DNA of 7,491 bases, taken from assembly GCA_031259505.1 (NCBI GenBank), contig JAIRLL010000336.1, positions 1 through 7,491 on the forward strand, read 5' to 3'. Below are positions 1-5,579 of the stretch, piece by piece. How positions within the stretch are numbered: position 1 is the first letter of the stretch; every line of letters begins with the position of its first letter. The DNA comes from Tannerella sp. Its GTDB lineage: Bacteria; Bacteroidota; Bacteroidia; Bacteroidales; Tannerellaceae. The position numbers were made by a program, and so were the translations under genes. The notes under the pieces were generated by a model. It was not told the origin of the DNA, did not search any database, and was given only the letters and a program-made list of their open reading frames with translations.

Positions 1-724
1 TCATGTCTTTCGGGTGCGACGTCGTAAAGCGGATACGCATCCCGGGCGCTTCTTCGGCAACACGCGCCAGCAGGCGGGGAAAATCGAATGTCTCGCCGCC
101 TTTTTCGAAACGATACGAATTGACATTCTGCCCCAGCAGCGTGATTTCGCGGTATCCGTGCGTTTTCATGTCGCGGACTTCGTTCAAAATACTGTCCACG
201 TCGCGGCTGCGTTCCCGTCCGCGCGTGTAGGGCACGATACAGTAAGTGCAGAAATTATTGCAGCCGCGCATGATGGAGATGAAACCGGAAATGCGTACGC
301 CACCAAATTTCAAAGGAATCACATCTTTATACGTCTCCTGTGTCGACAGTGTTACGTTAATCGCCTTTTCGCCACGCTCGACGGCGCCTGCCAGATTCGG
401 CAAATCCATGTACGAATCAGGGCCGGCTACGAGGTCGACGCCGTGTTCGTTGAGCAACTGCTCTTTTACCCGCTCTGCCATGCATCCCAGCACACCGATA
501 ATCAGCGCACTGTTTTTTTTGCGGAGAGACCGGAAATATTGCAGCCGCCCCACGACGCGCTGCTCGGCATTGTCGCGTACCGAACAGGTGTTCACAAAAA
601 TGGCGTCCGCCTCTTCGATGTTTTCCGTTATGACATATCCGTCTGTCTGCATAATGGCGGCAACCACTTCGCTGTCTGCTACATTCATTTGACAACCATA
701 CGTTTCTATATATAATTTACGCAT
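1..724 (-). CDS. miaB: MiaB, tRNA-2-methylthio-N6-dimethylallyladenosine synthase (partial, 5' part)
   Basis: This gene encodes a radical-SAM methylthiotransferase that adds a 2-methylthio group to i6A37 of tRNAs reading UNN codons, using two iron-sulfur clusters in the cytoplasm. The first 241 residues are present and the rest lies beyond the left edge. The UPF0004 N-terminal domain (about residues 3-120) shows the three cluster cysteines: C11 in ETYGCQMN, C47 in NTCSVRDN and C81 in GVLGCMAER. The radical-SAM CxxxCxxC motif is C155, C159 and C162 in MRGCNNFCTYC, followed by IVPYTRGRERSR. The RGRERSR segment and NTCSVRDNAEQ favour MiaB over RimO or MtaB. The start at 724 directly precedes the conserved RKLYIETYGC block, and no longer start is possible in this frame because an in-frame TAG lies at 728-730. 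Many Bacteroidales homologues carry a longer N-terminal extension, so this short start is somewhat odd. It is transcribed divergently from the small membrane-protein gene. The family call is secure; activity is inferred. Confidence 0.96.
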   Translation of the reverse strand, partial: MRKLYIETYGCQMNVADSEVVAAIMQTDGYVITENIEEADAIFVNTCSVRDNAEQRVVGRLQYFRSLRKKNSALIIGVLGCMAERVKEQLLNEHGVDLVAGPDSYMDLPNLAGAVERGEKAINVTLSTQETYKDVIPLKFGGVRISGFISIMRGCNNFCTYCIVPYTRGRERSRDVDSILNEVRDMKTHGYREITLLGQNVNSYRFEKGGETFDFPRLLARVAEEAPGMRIRFTTSHPKDM

Positions 725-727
725 CTG

Positions 728-754
728 CTATTTCGTTTTCTTGGGCATCTCCAT
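728..754 (-). other. 8-codon in-frame ORF in the miaB leader (upstream ORF or remnant of a longer N-terminus)
   Basis: On the minus strand an ATG at 754 opens MEMPKKTK and stops at TAG (728-730). It is in the same frame as miaB, and its stop is followed by one codon (CAG) and then the miaB ATG at 724. It has a purine-rich upstream stretch. An in-frame TAA lies directly before the ATG. Lysine-rich short tails before the RKLYIETYGC block resemble the N-terminal extensions of related MiaB proteins. The ORF may therefore be a former N-terminus cut off by one nonsense change, or a translated leader that couples initiation to miaB. Its translation is not shown. Confidence 0.4.
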
Positions 755-797
755 TTATTTTTTTTCCAACAGGACTGTTTGTATAAAAATAAATACG

Positions 798-818
798 TAC
801 TTTTGGGTTGCAAAAGTA
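798..818. promoter_or_regulatory. Symmetric divergent -7 elements (inverted repeat) for miaB and the 829 gene
   Basis: TACTTTTG (798-805) and its exact reverse complement CAAAAGTA (811-818) flank a 5-nt spacer (GGTTG). Each arm matches the Bacteroidetes -7 consensus TAnnTTTG, one on each strand. For the plus strand, a TTTG at 778-781 lies 16 nt upstream as a possible -33 element. For the minus strand, TTG (836-834) lies 15 nt upstream, inside the start of the 829 gene. Predicted start sites are near 812 (plus) and 804 (minus), so the transcripts would diverge back to back. The spacers are slightly short against the published 17-23 nt. The same palindrome could also be a dimeric-repressor operator. 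Confidence 0.6.
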
Positions 819-828
819 ATTAAAACTT

Positions 829-1209
829 ATGGACAATTTTGGAGACTGGTTATATTATATTATTTTTTTAGTAGTTGCCATCGTTTCGTTTGTCAACTCG
901 GCAAAGAAGAAAAATCGTACTGAAACGGCTGTGCCGCCCCCCCCGCCGCCAGCATACGAAGAGGAGCCGCCCGTTCACATCCCGTCAAGAGCAAAAATAA
1001 AAATGCCGCCTGCTCCCGAACGTGCAAAAAAGACGGGTGGATACGTGCCGCTGTTCCCAAACGAAGGCCAGCGTGTGCTGGAAAATGCAATGTCGCTTCC
1101 GGACAAAGAGGCAAACGATATATCGCTTGTGGACAAACTGGAGTTGAACAGTGCGGACTCTTTCCGTAAAGCCGTGATTTATTCGGAAATATTGAATCGG
1201 AAATATTAG
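829..1209 (+). CDS. Small single-pass membrane protein with a polyproline tract, function unknown
   Basis: This is a 126-residue protein that I cannot assign to a characterised family. Residues 7-23 are a hydrophobic membrane segment. A positively charged KKKNR stretch (26-30) follows, which by the positive-inside rule puts the C-terminus in the cytoplasm. Next come six consecutive prolines (36-41) with acidic residues after them, a low-complexity Pro/Lys/Glu region to about 70, and a conserved-looking C-terminal segment (about 108-126) ending FRKAVIYSEILNRKY. Small Bacteroidales proteins with a GDWLYxxx membrane start and an IYSEIL-like end seem familiar, but that is recollection and not a search. 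The polyproline run would be expected to need EF-P for smooth translation. Its codons contain a C8 homopolymer at 937-944. The start follows the divergent promoter by about 17 nt. It lies 10 nt upstream of the DsrE-like gene and is probably cotranscribed with it. Confidence 0.85.
   Translation: MDNFGDWLYYIIFLVVAIVSFVNSAKKKNRTETAVPPPPPPAYEEEPPVHIPSRAKIKMPPAPERAKKTGGYVPLFPNEGQRVLENAMSLPDKEANDISLVDKLELNSADSFRKAVIYSEILNRKY
937..944 (+). repeat. C8 homopolymer inside the small membrane-protein gene
   Basis: Eight consecutive cytosines lie in the proline codons of the 829-1209 gene. Loss of one C would send translation into a stop near 998-1000, removing the conserved C-terminal half. Gain of one C would also replace the C-terminus. 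Such tracts are prone to slippage, but whether this one varies is unknown. Confidence 0.8.
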
Positions 1210-1219
1210 AGTCTCGAAA

Positions 1220-1573
1220 ATGACAAAACAGAAGAATACGAACAGGATCAATATCCTGTGGACAACGGACAATAAAATTACCGTATTGACGATGCTTGCC
1301 GTGTACGTATTGAATGCCAAAAGTCGAGGCTGGTGGAAAGAAATCAATGTGATAATTTGGGGCGCGTCGGCGAAACTTGTCGCGGAAGACACGCAAGTAC
1401 AGACCGAAGTACTGGAAATGATACATTCCGGCATAAATGTGGAAGCCTGCAAGGATTGCAGCGATGTCTGCGGGGTCACGAATGACTTGGCACGCCTGGG
1501 CGTAAACGTAAGGTTTATGGGACAGCCTTTGACGGATTATATCCAATCGGGCGAACCGGTGCTTGTAATATAA
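1220..1573 (+). CDS. DsrE-like family protein
   Basis: This 117-residue soluble protein has the DsrE/DsrF-like alpha/beta fold signature: an N-terminal beta strand (INILWTT, 10-16), a helix with small residues, INVIIWG (42-48), then EVLEMIHSGINVEACKDC. The C-terminal block GVNVRFMGQPLTDYI, ending GEPVLVI, is typical of the short DsrE-like proteins of anaerobes. Three cysteines, C77, C80 and C84, form CxxCxxxC. The first two sit where related proteins carry the conserved ACxxC pair. Family members take part in sulfur relay (DsrEFH, TusBCD) or have unknown roles. No DsrF/DsrH or Tus partner lies nearby, so a persulfide-carrier role is only a guess. It starts 10 nt after the preceding stop codon, with no strong Shine-Dalgarno site, and is likely the last gene of a two-gene unit. 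It is convergent with the M20 deacylase gene. Confidence 0.85.
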   Translation: MTKQKNTNRINILWTTDNKITVLTMLAVYVLNAKSRGWWKEINVIIWGASAKLVAEDTQVQTEVLEMIHSGINVEACKDCSDVCGVTNDLARLGVNVRFMGQPLTDYIQSGEPVLVI

Positions 1574-1617
1574 GCAAATACCGGGTTCCGAATATCCCAA
1601 TTCGTCGTGAAGGCGTC
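1574..1617. other. Short convergent gap without a recognisable terminator
   Basis: The DsrE-like gene and the M20 deacylase gene end facing each other 44 nt apart. I see no strong GC stem followed by a T run on either strand; only 3-4 bp pairings can be drawn. Transcripts from both sides may therefore overlap into the opposite gene. Confidence 0.5.
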
Positions 1618-2673
1618 TCATGCCGGATCCAGTCCGTCCAGCAGGAGCACATAAGTTTCGATGGCATGGCGAATTTCCGAGAGCAATATATATTCGTCCG
1701 CCGTATGTGAACGTGCGGAATCGCCGGGGCCGATTTTGACCGTGGGGAAAGGCATCAGCGCCTGGTCGCTCAGCGTGGGCGAGCCGAAAGGCGTTTTGCC
1801 GAGCGTCACAGCCCGCCGCACAAACGGATGGCATGTATCCGTGCACGAAGAATTCAGGCGGAAACTGCGGGGAATGACTTCGCTGGCAACTTTTTCACGG
1901 ATGATGTCGAAGAGGAGCCGGTTGGAATAAAATTCGTTCGAGCGGACGTCGATCGTAAACTTGCACGTATCGGGGACGACATTGTGTTGCGTGCCGGCTT
2001 CGATCATCGTCACCGTCATCTTCACCGGCCCCAGCAAGTCGCTTTGCTGCGGAAAGGTATACGAATGAAACCACCCGATGTCTTTCATGGCCAGCAGGAT
2101 GGCGTTGACGCCTTCGTCGCGTGCGGCATGTCCCGATTTGCCGTGACTGATGCAGTCAATCACCATCAGTCCCTTTTCGGCAACGGCCGGATGCATGGCG
2201 GTCGGCTCGCCTACCACGCCGAATGCGACGGGCGGAAGTTCTGATAATACGCTTTCTACGCCGTTACTGCCCGACACTTCTTCTTCGGCCGAGGCGAGGA
2301 AGATCAGATTGTACGGCTGCGGACGTGCGCTTAATATCGTAAACGCCCCGTATAACGATACTACGCAGCCGCCGGCATCGTTGCTGCCCAGTCCGTAGAG
2401 ACGGCCGTCGACTTCGACGGGTGAGAAAGGGGCTTTTGTCCATCCGTCGACGGGTTTCACCGTGTCGATATGCGAATTGAGCAGGATGACGGGTTTGGCA
2501 GTGTCGAACGGTTGCGATGTGAGCCACAGGTTGTTTCCTTTGCGATGCACCGTATGCCCGGCTTTCTGCCATTGCGATTGCAGGTAGTCTGCCACCGCCG
2601 TCTCGCCACGGCTGAAGGAAGGAATTGCCGTCATGCCTTTCAGCAGATCTATTGCGCTGTAAAACTGTCTCAT
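1618..2673 (-). CDS. argE: M20 family metallo-deacylase, ArgE/DapE-like (probable N-acyl-ornithine/citrulline deacylase)
   Basis: This is a 351-residue di-zinc amidohydrolase of the ArgE/DapE/ACY1/CPG2 family. The expected metal and catalytic residues are all visible: H68 and D70 in NSHIDTVKP, bridging D99 in GSNDAGG, the Glu pair E131/E132 in SAEEEVSG, E156 in GEPT and H323 in RSHTADEY. A dimerisation lid domain lies about 170-280, containing GKSGHAARDEGVNAI and GTQHNVVPD. The likely substrate is an N-acylated arginine precursor. In Bacteroides fragilis the pathway runs through N-succinylornithine, carbamoylated by a dedicated transcarbamylase, so the related M20 enzyme there probably removes succinate from N-succinylcitrulline. 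Acetyl or succinyl preference cannot be read from the sequence. The gene is the third in the gltX-waaA operon; its ATG overlaps the waaA TGA in an ATGA junction (2670-2673), which suggests translational coupling. No arginine-pathway gene lies beside it in this window. DapE or a peptidase such as PepT is less likely given length and motif spacing. Confidence 0.88.
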   Translation of the reverse strand: MRQFYSAIDLLKGMTAIPSFSRGETAVADYLQSQWQKAGHTVHRKGNNLWLTSQPFDTAKPVILLNSHIDTVKPVDGWTKAPFSPVEVDGRLYGLGSNDAGGCVVSLYGAFTILSARPQPYNLIFLASAEEEVSGSNGVESVLSELPPVAFGVVGEPTAMHPAVAEKGLMVIDCISHGKSGHAARDEGVNAILLAMKDIGWFHSYTFPQQSDLLGPVKMTVTMIEAGTQHNVVPDTCKFTIDVRSNEFYSNRLLFDIIREKVASEVIPRSFRLNSSCTDTCHPFVRRAVTLGKTPFGSPTLSDQALMPFPTVKIGPGDSARSHTADEYILLSEIRHAIETYVLLLDGLDPA

Positions 2674-3902
2674 ATTTTCAATTCGTCAAGAATCTTTTCG
2701 GTGACGCCGGCATTTTGTTTCACATAGTTGCCGACGATTGCGCCTGCTTCCTGTCGCAGTTCGGGATGTGCGACGAAATCGTCCATCAGTTTGACAAAAG
2801 CCGCTTCGCCCACCAGCGAAAAGCCGCCGCCGAGAGCAATCAGATCTTTTGCTTCCTTGAACTTGTGATAATTAGGACCAAAAATGACAGGTATGCCGTA
2901 GACCGCCGCTTCGAGCGTGTTGTGGATTCCTTTGCCGAAACCGCCGCCGATATAAGCCATCTGACCATAGCGATAGATGGACGAAAGCAGTCCGAAACTG
3001 TCGACAATCAGGCAGTCCCTGTCTGCCACGGACTGCCGGTCTATTTCCGAGATACGCAGCGAAGGGCGTTGCAGTTTCGATTCGATGTCGAGCAGATGTT
3101 CGCGGTGAATCTCGTGCGGCGCGATGATGAGTTTCATCGCCGGATGGCTGTTGAAATAATGTATAATCAGGTCTTCGTCCTGTGGCCAGGTGCTGCCCGC
3201 CACAAGCACGGGATATTTGCCGTCTCCCGCGAACACATCAAGCGCCGGCAGGATACGCGCCTGATGCCGAACGTCTATCACACGGTCAAAACGCGTATCG
3301 CCGCAGACGCTTACGCAGGTGATGCCGTATTCGGCCAGAAGTTGTGCAGACGATTCATCCTGCACGAACAGGCGGTCGAAACACGACAGCGCCCGCCGGT
3401 ACCATCGACCGTAGCTCCTGAAAAAGAGCTGCTCTTTGCGAAAAATGGCTGATACGACGTAGGCTGGAATTTCCCGTCGCTTGAGTTCCACAAGATAGTT
3501 CAACCAGAACTCATACTTGATGAAAATCGCCACGCAGGGATTGGCCAGATTCAGAAACTTCTTCACCCTGTAGGGTGTGTCGAAAGGCAGATAGCAGACC
3601 ACATCCGCGCCGTCGTAATTTTTCTGCACTTCATATCCCGACGGCGAAAAAAACGTCAGCAGAATCTTGTACTGCGGATAGCGTTTGTGTACCATTTCCA
3701 TTAGCGGACGACCCTGTTCGAACTCGCCCAGCGAAGCGGCATGAAACCAGATGTACCGGGCATTGCCATCTATTTTTGACCGCAGGATGCCGTTTGTGCG
3801 CCATTGTCCCCATCGCGTCATTCGCGCCTTGCGATTGAAGCACGAAAACAACGCCGCGAAAAATGCATACACGTGCAATATCAAGGTGTAAACAAGCCTC
3901 AT
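2670..3902 (-). CDS. waaA: 3-deoxy-D-manno-octulosonic acid (Kdo) transferase WaaA/KdtA
   Basis: This 410-residue GT30 glycosyltransferase moves Kdo from CMP-Kdo to the tetra- or monophosphorylated lipid A precursor at the inner face of the cytoplasmic membrane, the first step of LPS core assembly. An N-terminal hydrophobic membrane anchor spans about residues 4-22. The HAASLGEFEQ motif holds the catalytic Glu at E60. The acceptor-side Rossmann domain includes LLTFFSPSGYE and the IKYEFWLNYL block (128-137). The C-terminal CMP-Kdo domain shows AGSTWPQDED (235-244), the PHE motif APHEIHREH (261-269) and the nucleotide-sugar segment GGGFGKGIHNTLEAAVYG (319-336), then FKEA (348-351). Length and order fit the family fully. 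Whether one or two Kdo units are added cannot be told. It begins 3 nt after the gltX stop and ends in a 4-nt overlap with the M20 deacylase, so the three are almost certainly one transcript. Confidence 0.96.
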   Translation of the reverse strand: MRLVYTLILHVYAFFAALFSCFNRKARMTRWGQWRTNGILRSKIDGNARYIWFHAASLGEFEQGRPLMEMVHKRYPQYKILLTFFSPSGYEVQKNYDGADVVCYLPFDTPYRVKKFLNLANPCVAIFIKYEFWLNYLVELKRREIPAYVVSAIFRKEQLFFRSYGRWYRRALSCFDRLFVQDESSAQLLAEYGITCVSVCGDTRFDRVIDVRHQARILPALDVFAGDGKYPVLVAGSTWPQDEDLIIHYFNSHPAMKLIIAPHEIHREHLLDIESKLQRPSLRISEIDRQSVADRDCLIVDSFGLLSSIYRYGQMAYIGGGFGKGIHNTLEAAVYGIPVIFGPNYHKFKEAKDLIALGGGFSLVGEAAFVKLMDDFVAHPELRQEAGAIVGNYVKQNAGVTEKILDELKI

Positions 3903-3905
3903 ACT

Positions 3906-5411
3906 CTATCCCAGCACGTCAATTGCCCGCCGTAGCCGCCGGATGGTTTCTTCTTTTCCGAGAGCTTCGGTGATGTGGAAAATCTGCGGTCCGATACCTT
4001 CGCCCACAAGCGCCAGACGCACGGCGTTCATGATGTTCCCCAGATGATAGCCCTTACTGGCGATCCACGTTTTTACGTATTCTTCCGTCCCTTCCACATC
4101 GAAAGGCTCGCGGGACTGAATGACGTCTATCAGTTCGGCCAATTGAGCCGCACTGTCTGCTTTCCATCGTTTCTGGCGCGTTTTTTCGTCATATTCTGCC
4201 GGTGCAATAAAGAAGAAATACGTATGCGCCCACAGTTCGGGAATAAAGTTGACTCTTTCTTTCATCAACGCGACAACCTTCTCGACGTACGCGGAATCGG
4301 CTTTTACGCCGTGGCTTTCCAGCACGGGGGCAAACATGCTGGCCACTTCCCGATTGTCGCGCTTCTGTATGTATTGATGATTGAACCATTTGCCTTTTTC
4401 GTAGTCGAATTTCGCTCCGCTTTTGCTGCAATGCGCCAGATCGAAACTGTTGACCAGTTCGTCAATCGACATCAATTCCCTGTTATCGCCCGGATTCCAT
4501 CCCAGCAAGGCCAGAAAGTTGACGACCGCCTCGGGCAGATAGCCGCTTTCGCGATAGCCCGACGACGTTTCGTCGCTTTTGGGATCGCGCCATTCCAGCG
4601 GAAAAACGGGAAATCCGAGCCTGTCGCCGTCGCGCTTGCTCAACTTGCCTCCGCCTTCGGGCTTGAGCAGCAGGGGCAGATGCGCGAAAGCCGGCATTGT
4701 GTCTTCCCAGCCCAGGTAACGATACAGCAATACGTGCAGCGGAGCACTCGACAGCCATTCATCGCCGCGGATGACGTGCGTGATTCGCATCAGATGGTCG
4801 TCTACGATATTCGCCAGATGGTATGTCGGCAATTCGTCGGACGACTTGTACAGCACCTTGTCGTCTATAATTGATGAGTTTATAACTATTTCGCCGCGAA
4901 TCAGGTCGTGCACGCGAATGTCTTCGCCGGGATTGATTTTGATGCGGACGACATGCCGTTCGCCTGCGCCAACGAGCGTCTCGACTTCGCCGGCAGACAG
5001 CGTCAGCGAATTGCGCATCTGCATTCGTACAGATGCGTCGTATTGGAAATTGGGAATTTCCTTTCGCCTGGCTTCCAGCTCTTCGGGCGTGTCGAACGCA
5101 ATGTATGCCAATCCGTCGCACAGCAGTTGGTCGACATATTGCCTGTAGACATTTTTTCGCTCGCTCTGGCGATAGGGGCCGCTGTCGCCTCCGTATCCGA
5201 CCCCTTCGTCGAAGGGAATACCCAGCCATTTGAACGATTCAATGATATACTCTTCCGCTCCTTCCACAAAACGCTGCGAATCGGTATCTTCGATACGAAG
5301 AATCATTTCTCCGCCTTTTTGTTTGGCAAACAGATAATTATATAATGCCGTGCGGACGCCGCCTATATGCAGCGGGCCGGTCGGACTGGGAGCAAATCGT
5401 ACTCTTACCAT
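3906..5411 (-). CDS. gltX: Glutamyl-tRNA synthetase
   Basis: This 501-residue class I aminoacyl-tRNA synthetase charges tRNA-Glu with glutamate in the cytoplasm. The N-terminus [14 protein letters not shown] carries the HIGH-type signature (HIGG, 15-18). LRIEDTD (38-44) is the glutamate/ATP-site segment. The KMSKS-type loop is KLSKR at 256-260. Between them lies the acceptor-stem-binding insertion, with [13 protein letters not shown] at 194-206. After KLSKRDGD comes a segment [15 protein letters not shown] (267-281) which looks like the extra stretch of Bacteroidetes GluRS, followed by the helical anticodon-binding C-terminal region (about 330-501). Only one cysteine (C98) lies in the region where some GluRS bind zinc, so no zinc site is apparent. 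The start at 5411 opens directly on the conserved [11 protein letters not shown], so it is well fixed. gltX is the first gene of the gltX-waaA-M20 operon and is divergent from pgpH, with a 157-nt gap holding promoters and a hairpin leader. A glutaminyl-tRNA synthetase is excluded by the motifs. Confidence 0.98.
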   Translation of the reverse strand: MVRVRFAPSPTGPLHIGGVRTALYNYLFAKQKGGEMILRIEDTDSQRFVEGAEEYIIESFKWLGIPFDEGVGYGGDSGPYRQSERKNVYRQYVDQLLCDGLAYIAFDTPEELEARRKEIPNFQYDASVRMQMRNSLTLSAGEVETLVGAGERHVVRIKINPGEDIRVHDLIRGEIVINSSIIDDKVLYKSSDELPTYHLANIVDDHLMRITHVIRGDEWLSSAPLHVLLYRYLGWEDTMPAFAHLPLLLKPEGGGKLSKRDGDRLGFPVFPLEWRDPKSDETSSGYRESGYLPEAVVNFLALLGWNPGDNRELMSIDELVNSFDLAHCSKSGAKFDYEKGKWFNHQYIQKRDNREVASMFAPVLESHGVKADSAYVEKVVALMKERVNFIPELWAHTYFFFIAPAEYDEKTRQKRWKADSAAQLAELIDVIQSREPFDVEGTEEYVKTWIASKGYHLGNIMNAVRLALVGEGIGPQIFHITEALGKEETIRRLRRAIDVLG

Positions 5412-5414
5412 AAA

Positions 5415-5432
5415 GTTTACTTCGTTTACTTC
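5415..5432 (-). repeat. 2x9-bp tandem repeat just upstream of the gltX start
   Basis: On the minus strand GAAGTAAAC occurs twice head to tail, ending 3 nt before the gltX ATG. It occupies the ribosome-binding zone, where no normal GGAGG is seen. The GA-rich/AAA units could assist initiation in an A-rich Bacteroidetes leader, or the duplication may be chance. Confidence 0.7.
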
Positions 5433-5450
5433 AGTTAAATTCCGAACCTT

Positions 5451-5477
5451 AAAACAAGGGTGAAGATACCCTGTTTT
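5451..5477 (-). promoter_or_regulatory. Imperfect hairpin in the gltX leader
   Basis: Written on the plus strand, AAAAC (5451-5455), a bulged A, AGGGT (5457-5461), a loop GAAGAT and ACCCT-GTTTT (5468-5477) form a 10-bp stem with a single bulge. On both strands the outer arm is T-rich, so it resembles a weak bidirectional terminator. In the minus direction it lies between the candidate promoters and the gltX start, so it would sit in the 5' leader of the gltX operon as an attenuator or a 5'-stabilising stem. It could also insulate the two divergent units. Its function is inferred. Confidence 0.4.
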
Positions 5478-5491
5478 TCATTCTCTGGCAG

Positions 5492-5499
5492 CAAAAATA
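5492..5499 (-). promoter_or_regulatory. Secondary candidate -7 element for gltX
   Basis: On the minus strand TATTTTTG matches TAnnTTTG. The predicted start near 5485 would give a leader of about 75 nt that begins just before the hairpin. No good TTTG lies at -33 distance, so this is weaker than the upstream candidate. Confidence 0.35.
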
Positions 5500-5532
5500 G
5501 TGCTTTATTTTTTCATGCTGAATTATTTTACG

Positions 5533-5540
5533 TAATTTCG
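5533..5540 (+). promoter_or_regulatory. Candidate -7 element for pgpH
   Basis: TAATTTCG matches the Bacteroidetes TAnnTTTG consensus with one mismatch (C for T). It lies 28 nt upstream of the pgpH ATG, giving a short leader of about 20 nt. No clear -33 TTTG is visible upstream. This is a tentative call. Confidence 0.35.
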
Positions 5541-5550
5541 CCATTGAAAA

Positions 5551-5579
5551 CAAACATATTCGTTTCATATGAAAACAAA
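5551..5579 (-). promoter_or_regulatory. Candidate main promoter of the gltX-waaA-M20 operon
   Basis: On the minus strand a -33 TTTG (5579-5576) is followed after 17 nt by TATGTTTG (5558-5551), an exact TAnnTTTG -7 box. Box and spacing fit the Bacteroidetes promoter model. The -33 box lies inside the first codons of pgpH, and the predicted start near 5544 gives a leader of about 130 nt that includes the hairpin at 5451-5477. Confidence 0.5.

Noticed and set aside
14..715. 233-codon plus-strand ORF opposite miaB
   Set aside because: The minus-strand frame encodes all six conserved MiaB cysteines; the plus frame has no matching motif.
1574..1617. Terminator hairpin between the convergent genes
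   Set aside because: Only 3-4 bp stems can be drawn and no T run follows.
893..1846. 317-codon antisense ORF on the minus strand
   Set aside because: It runs across two well-supported plus-strand genes and part of the M20 gene in another frame. It is rich in Arg/His/Cys/Ala without any family motif, as expected for a shadow frame.
2625..3452. 275-codon plus-strand ORF inside waaA
   Set aside because: It lies antisense to the conserved waaA, has no recognisable motif and is explained by waaA codon use.
3975..4874. 299-codon plus-strand ORF opposite gltX
   Set aside because: This is a shadow of gltX, whose signature motifs are intact on the minus strand.
5451..5478. Plus-strand rho-independent terminator
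   Set aside because: The stem is imperfect and AT-rich, and no plus-strand gene lies upstream that would need it. It was kept only as a leader hairpin.
5412..5568. T-box or riboswitch controlling gltX
   Set aside because: No T-box consensus, specifier arrangement or known riboswitch core is visible in this short AT-rich leader.
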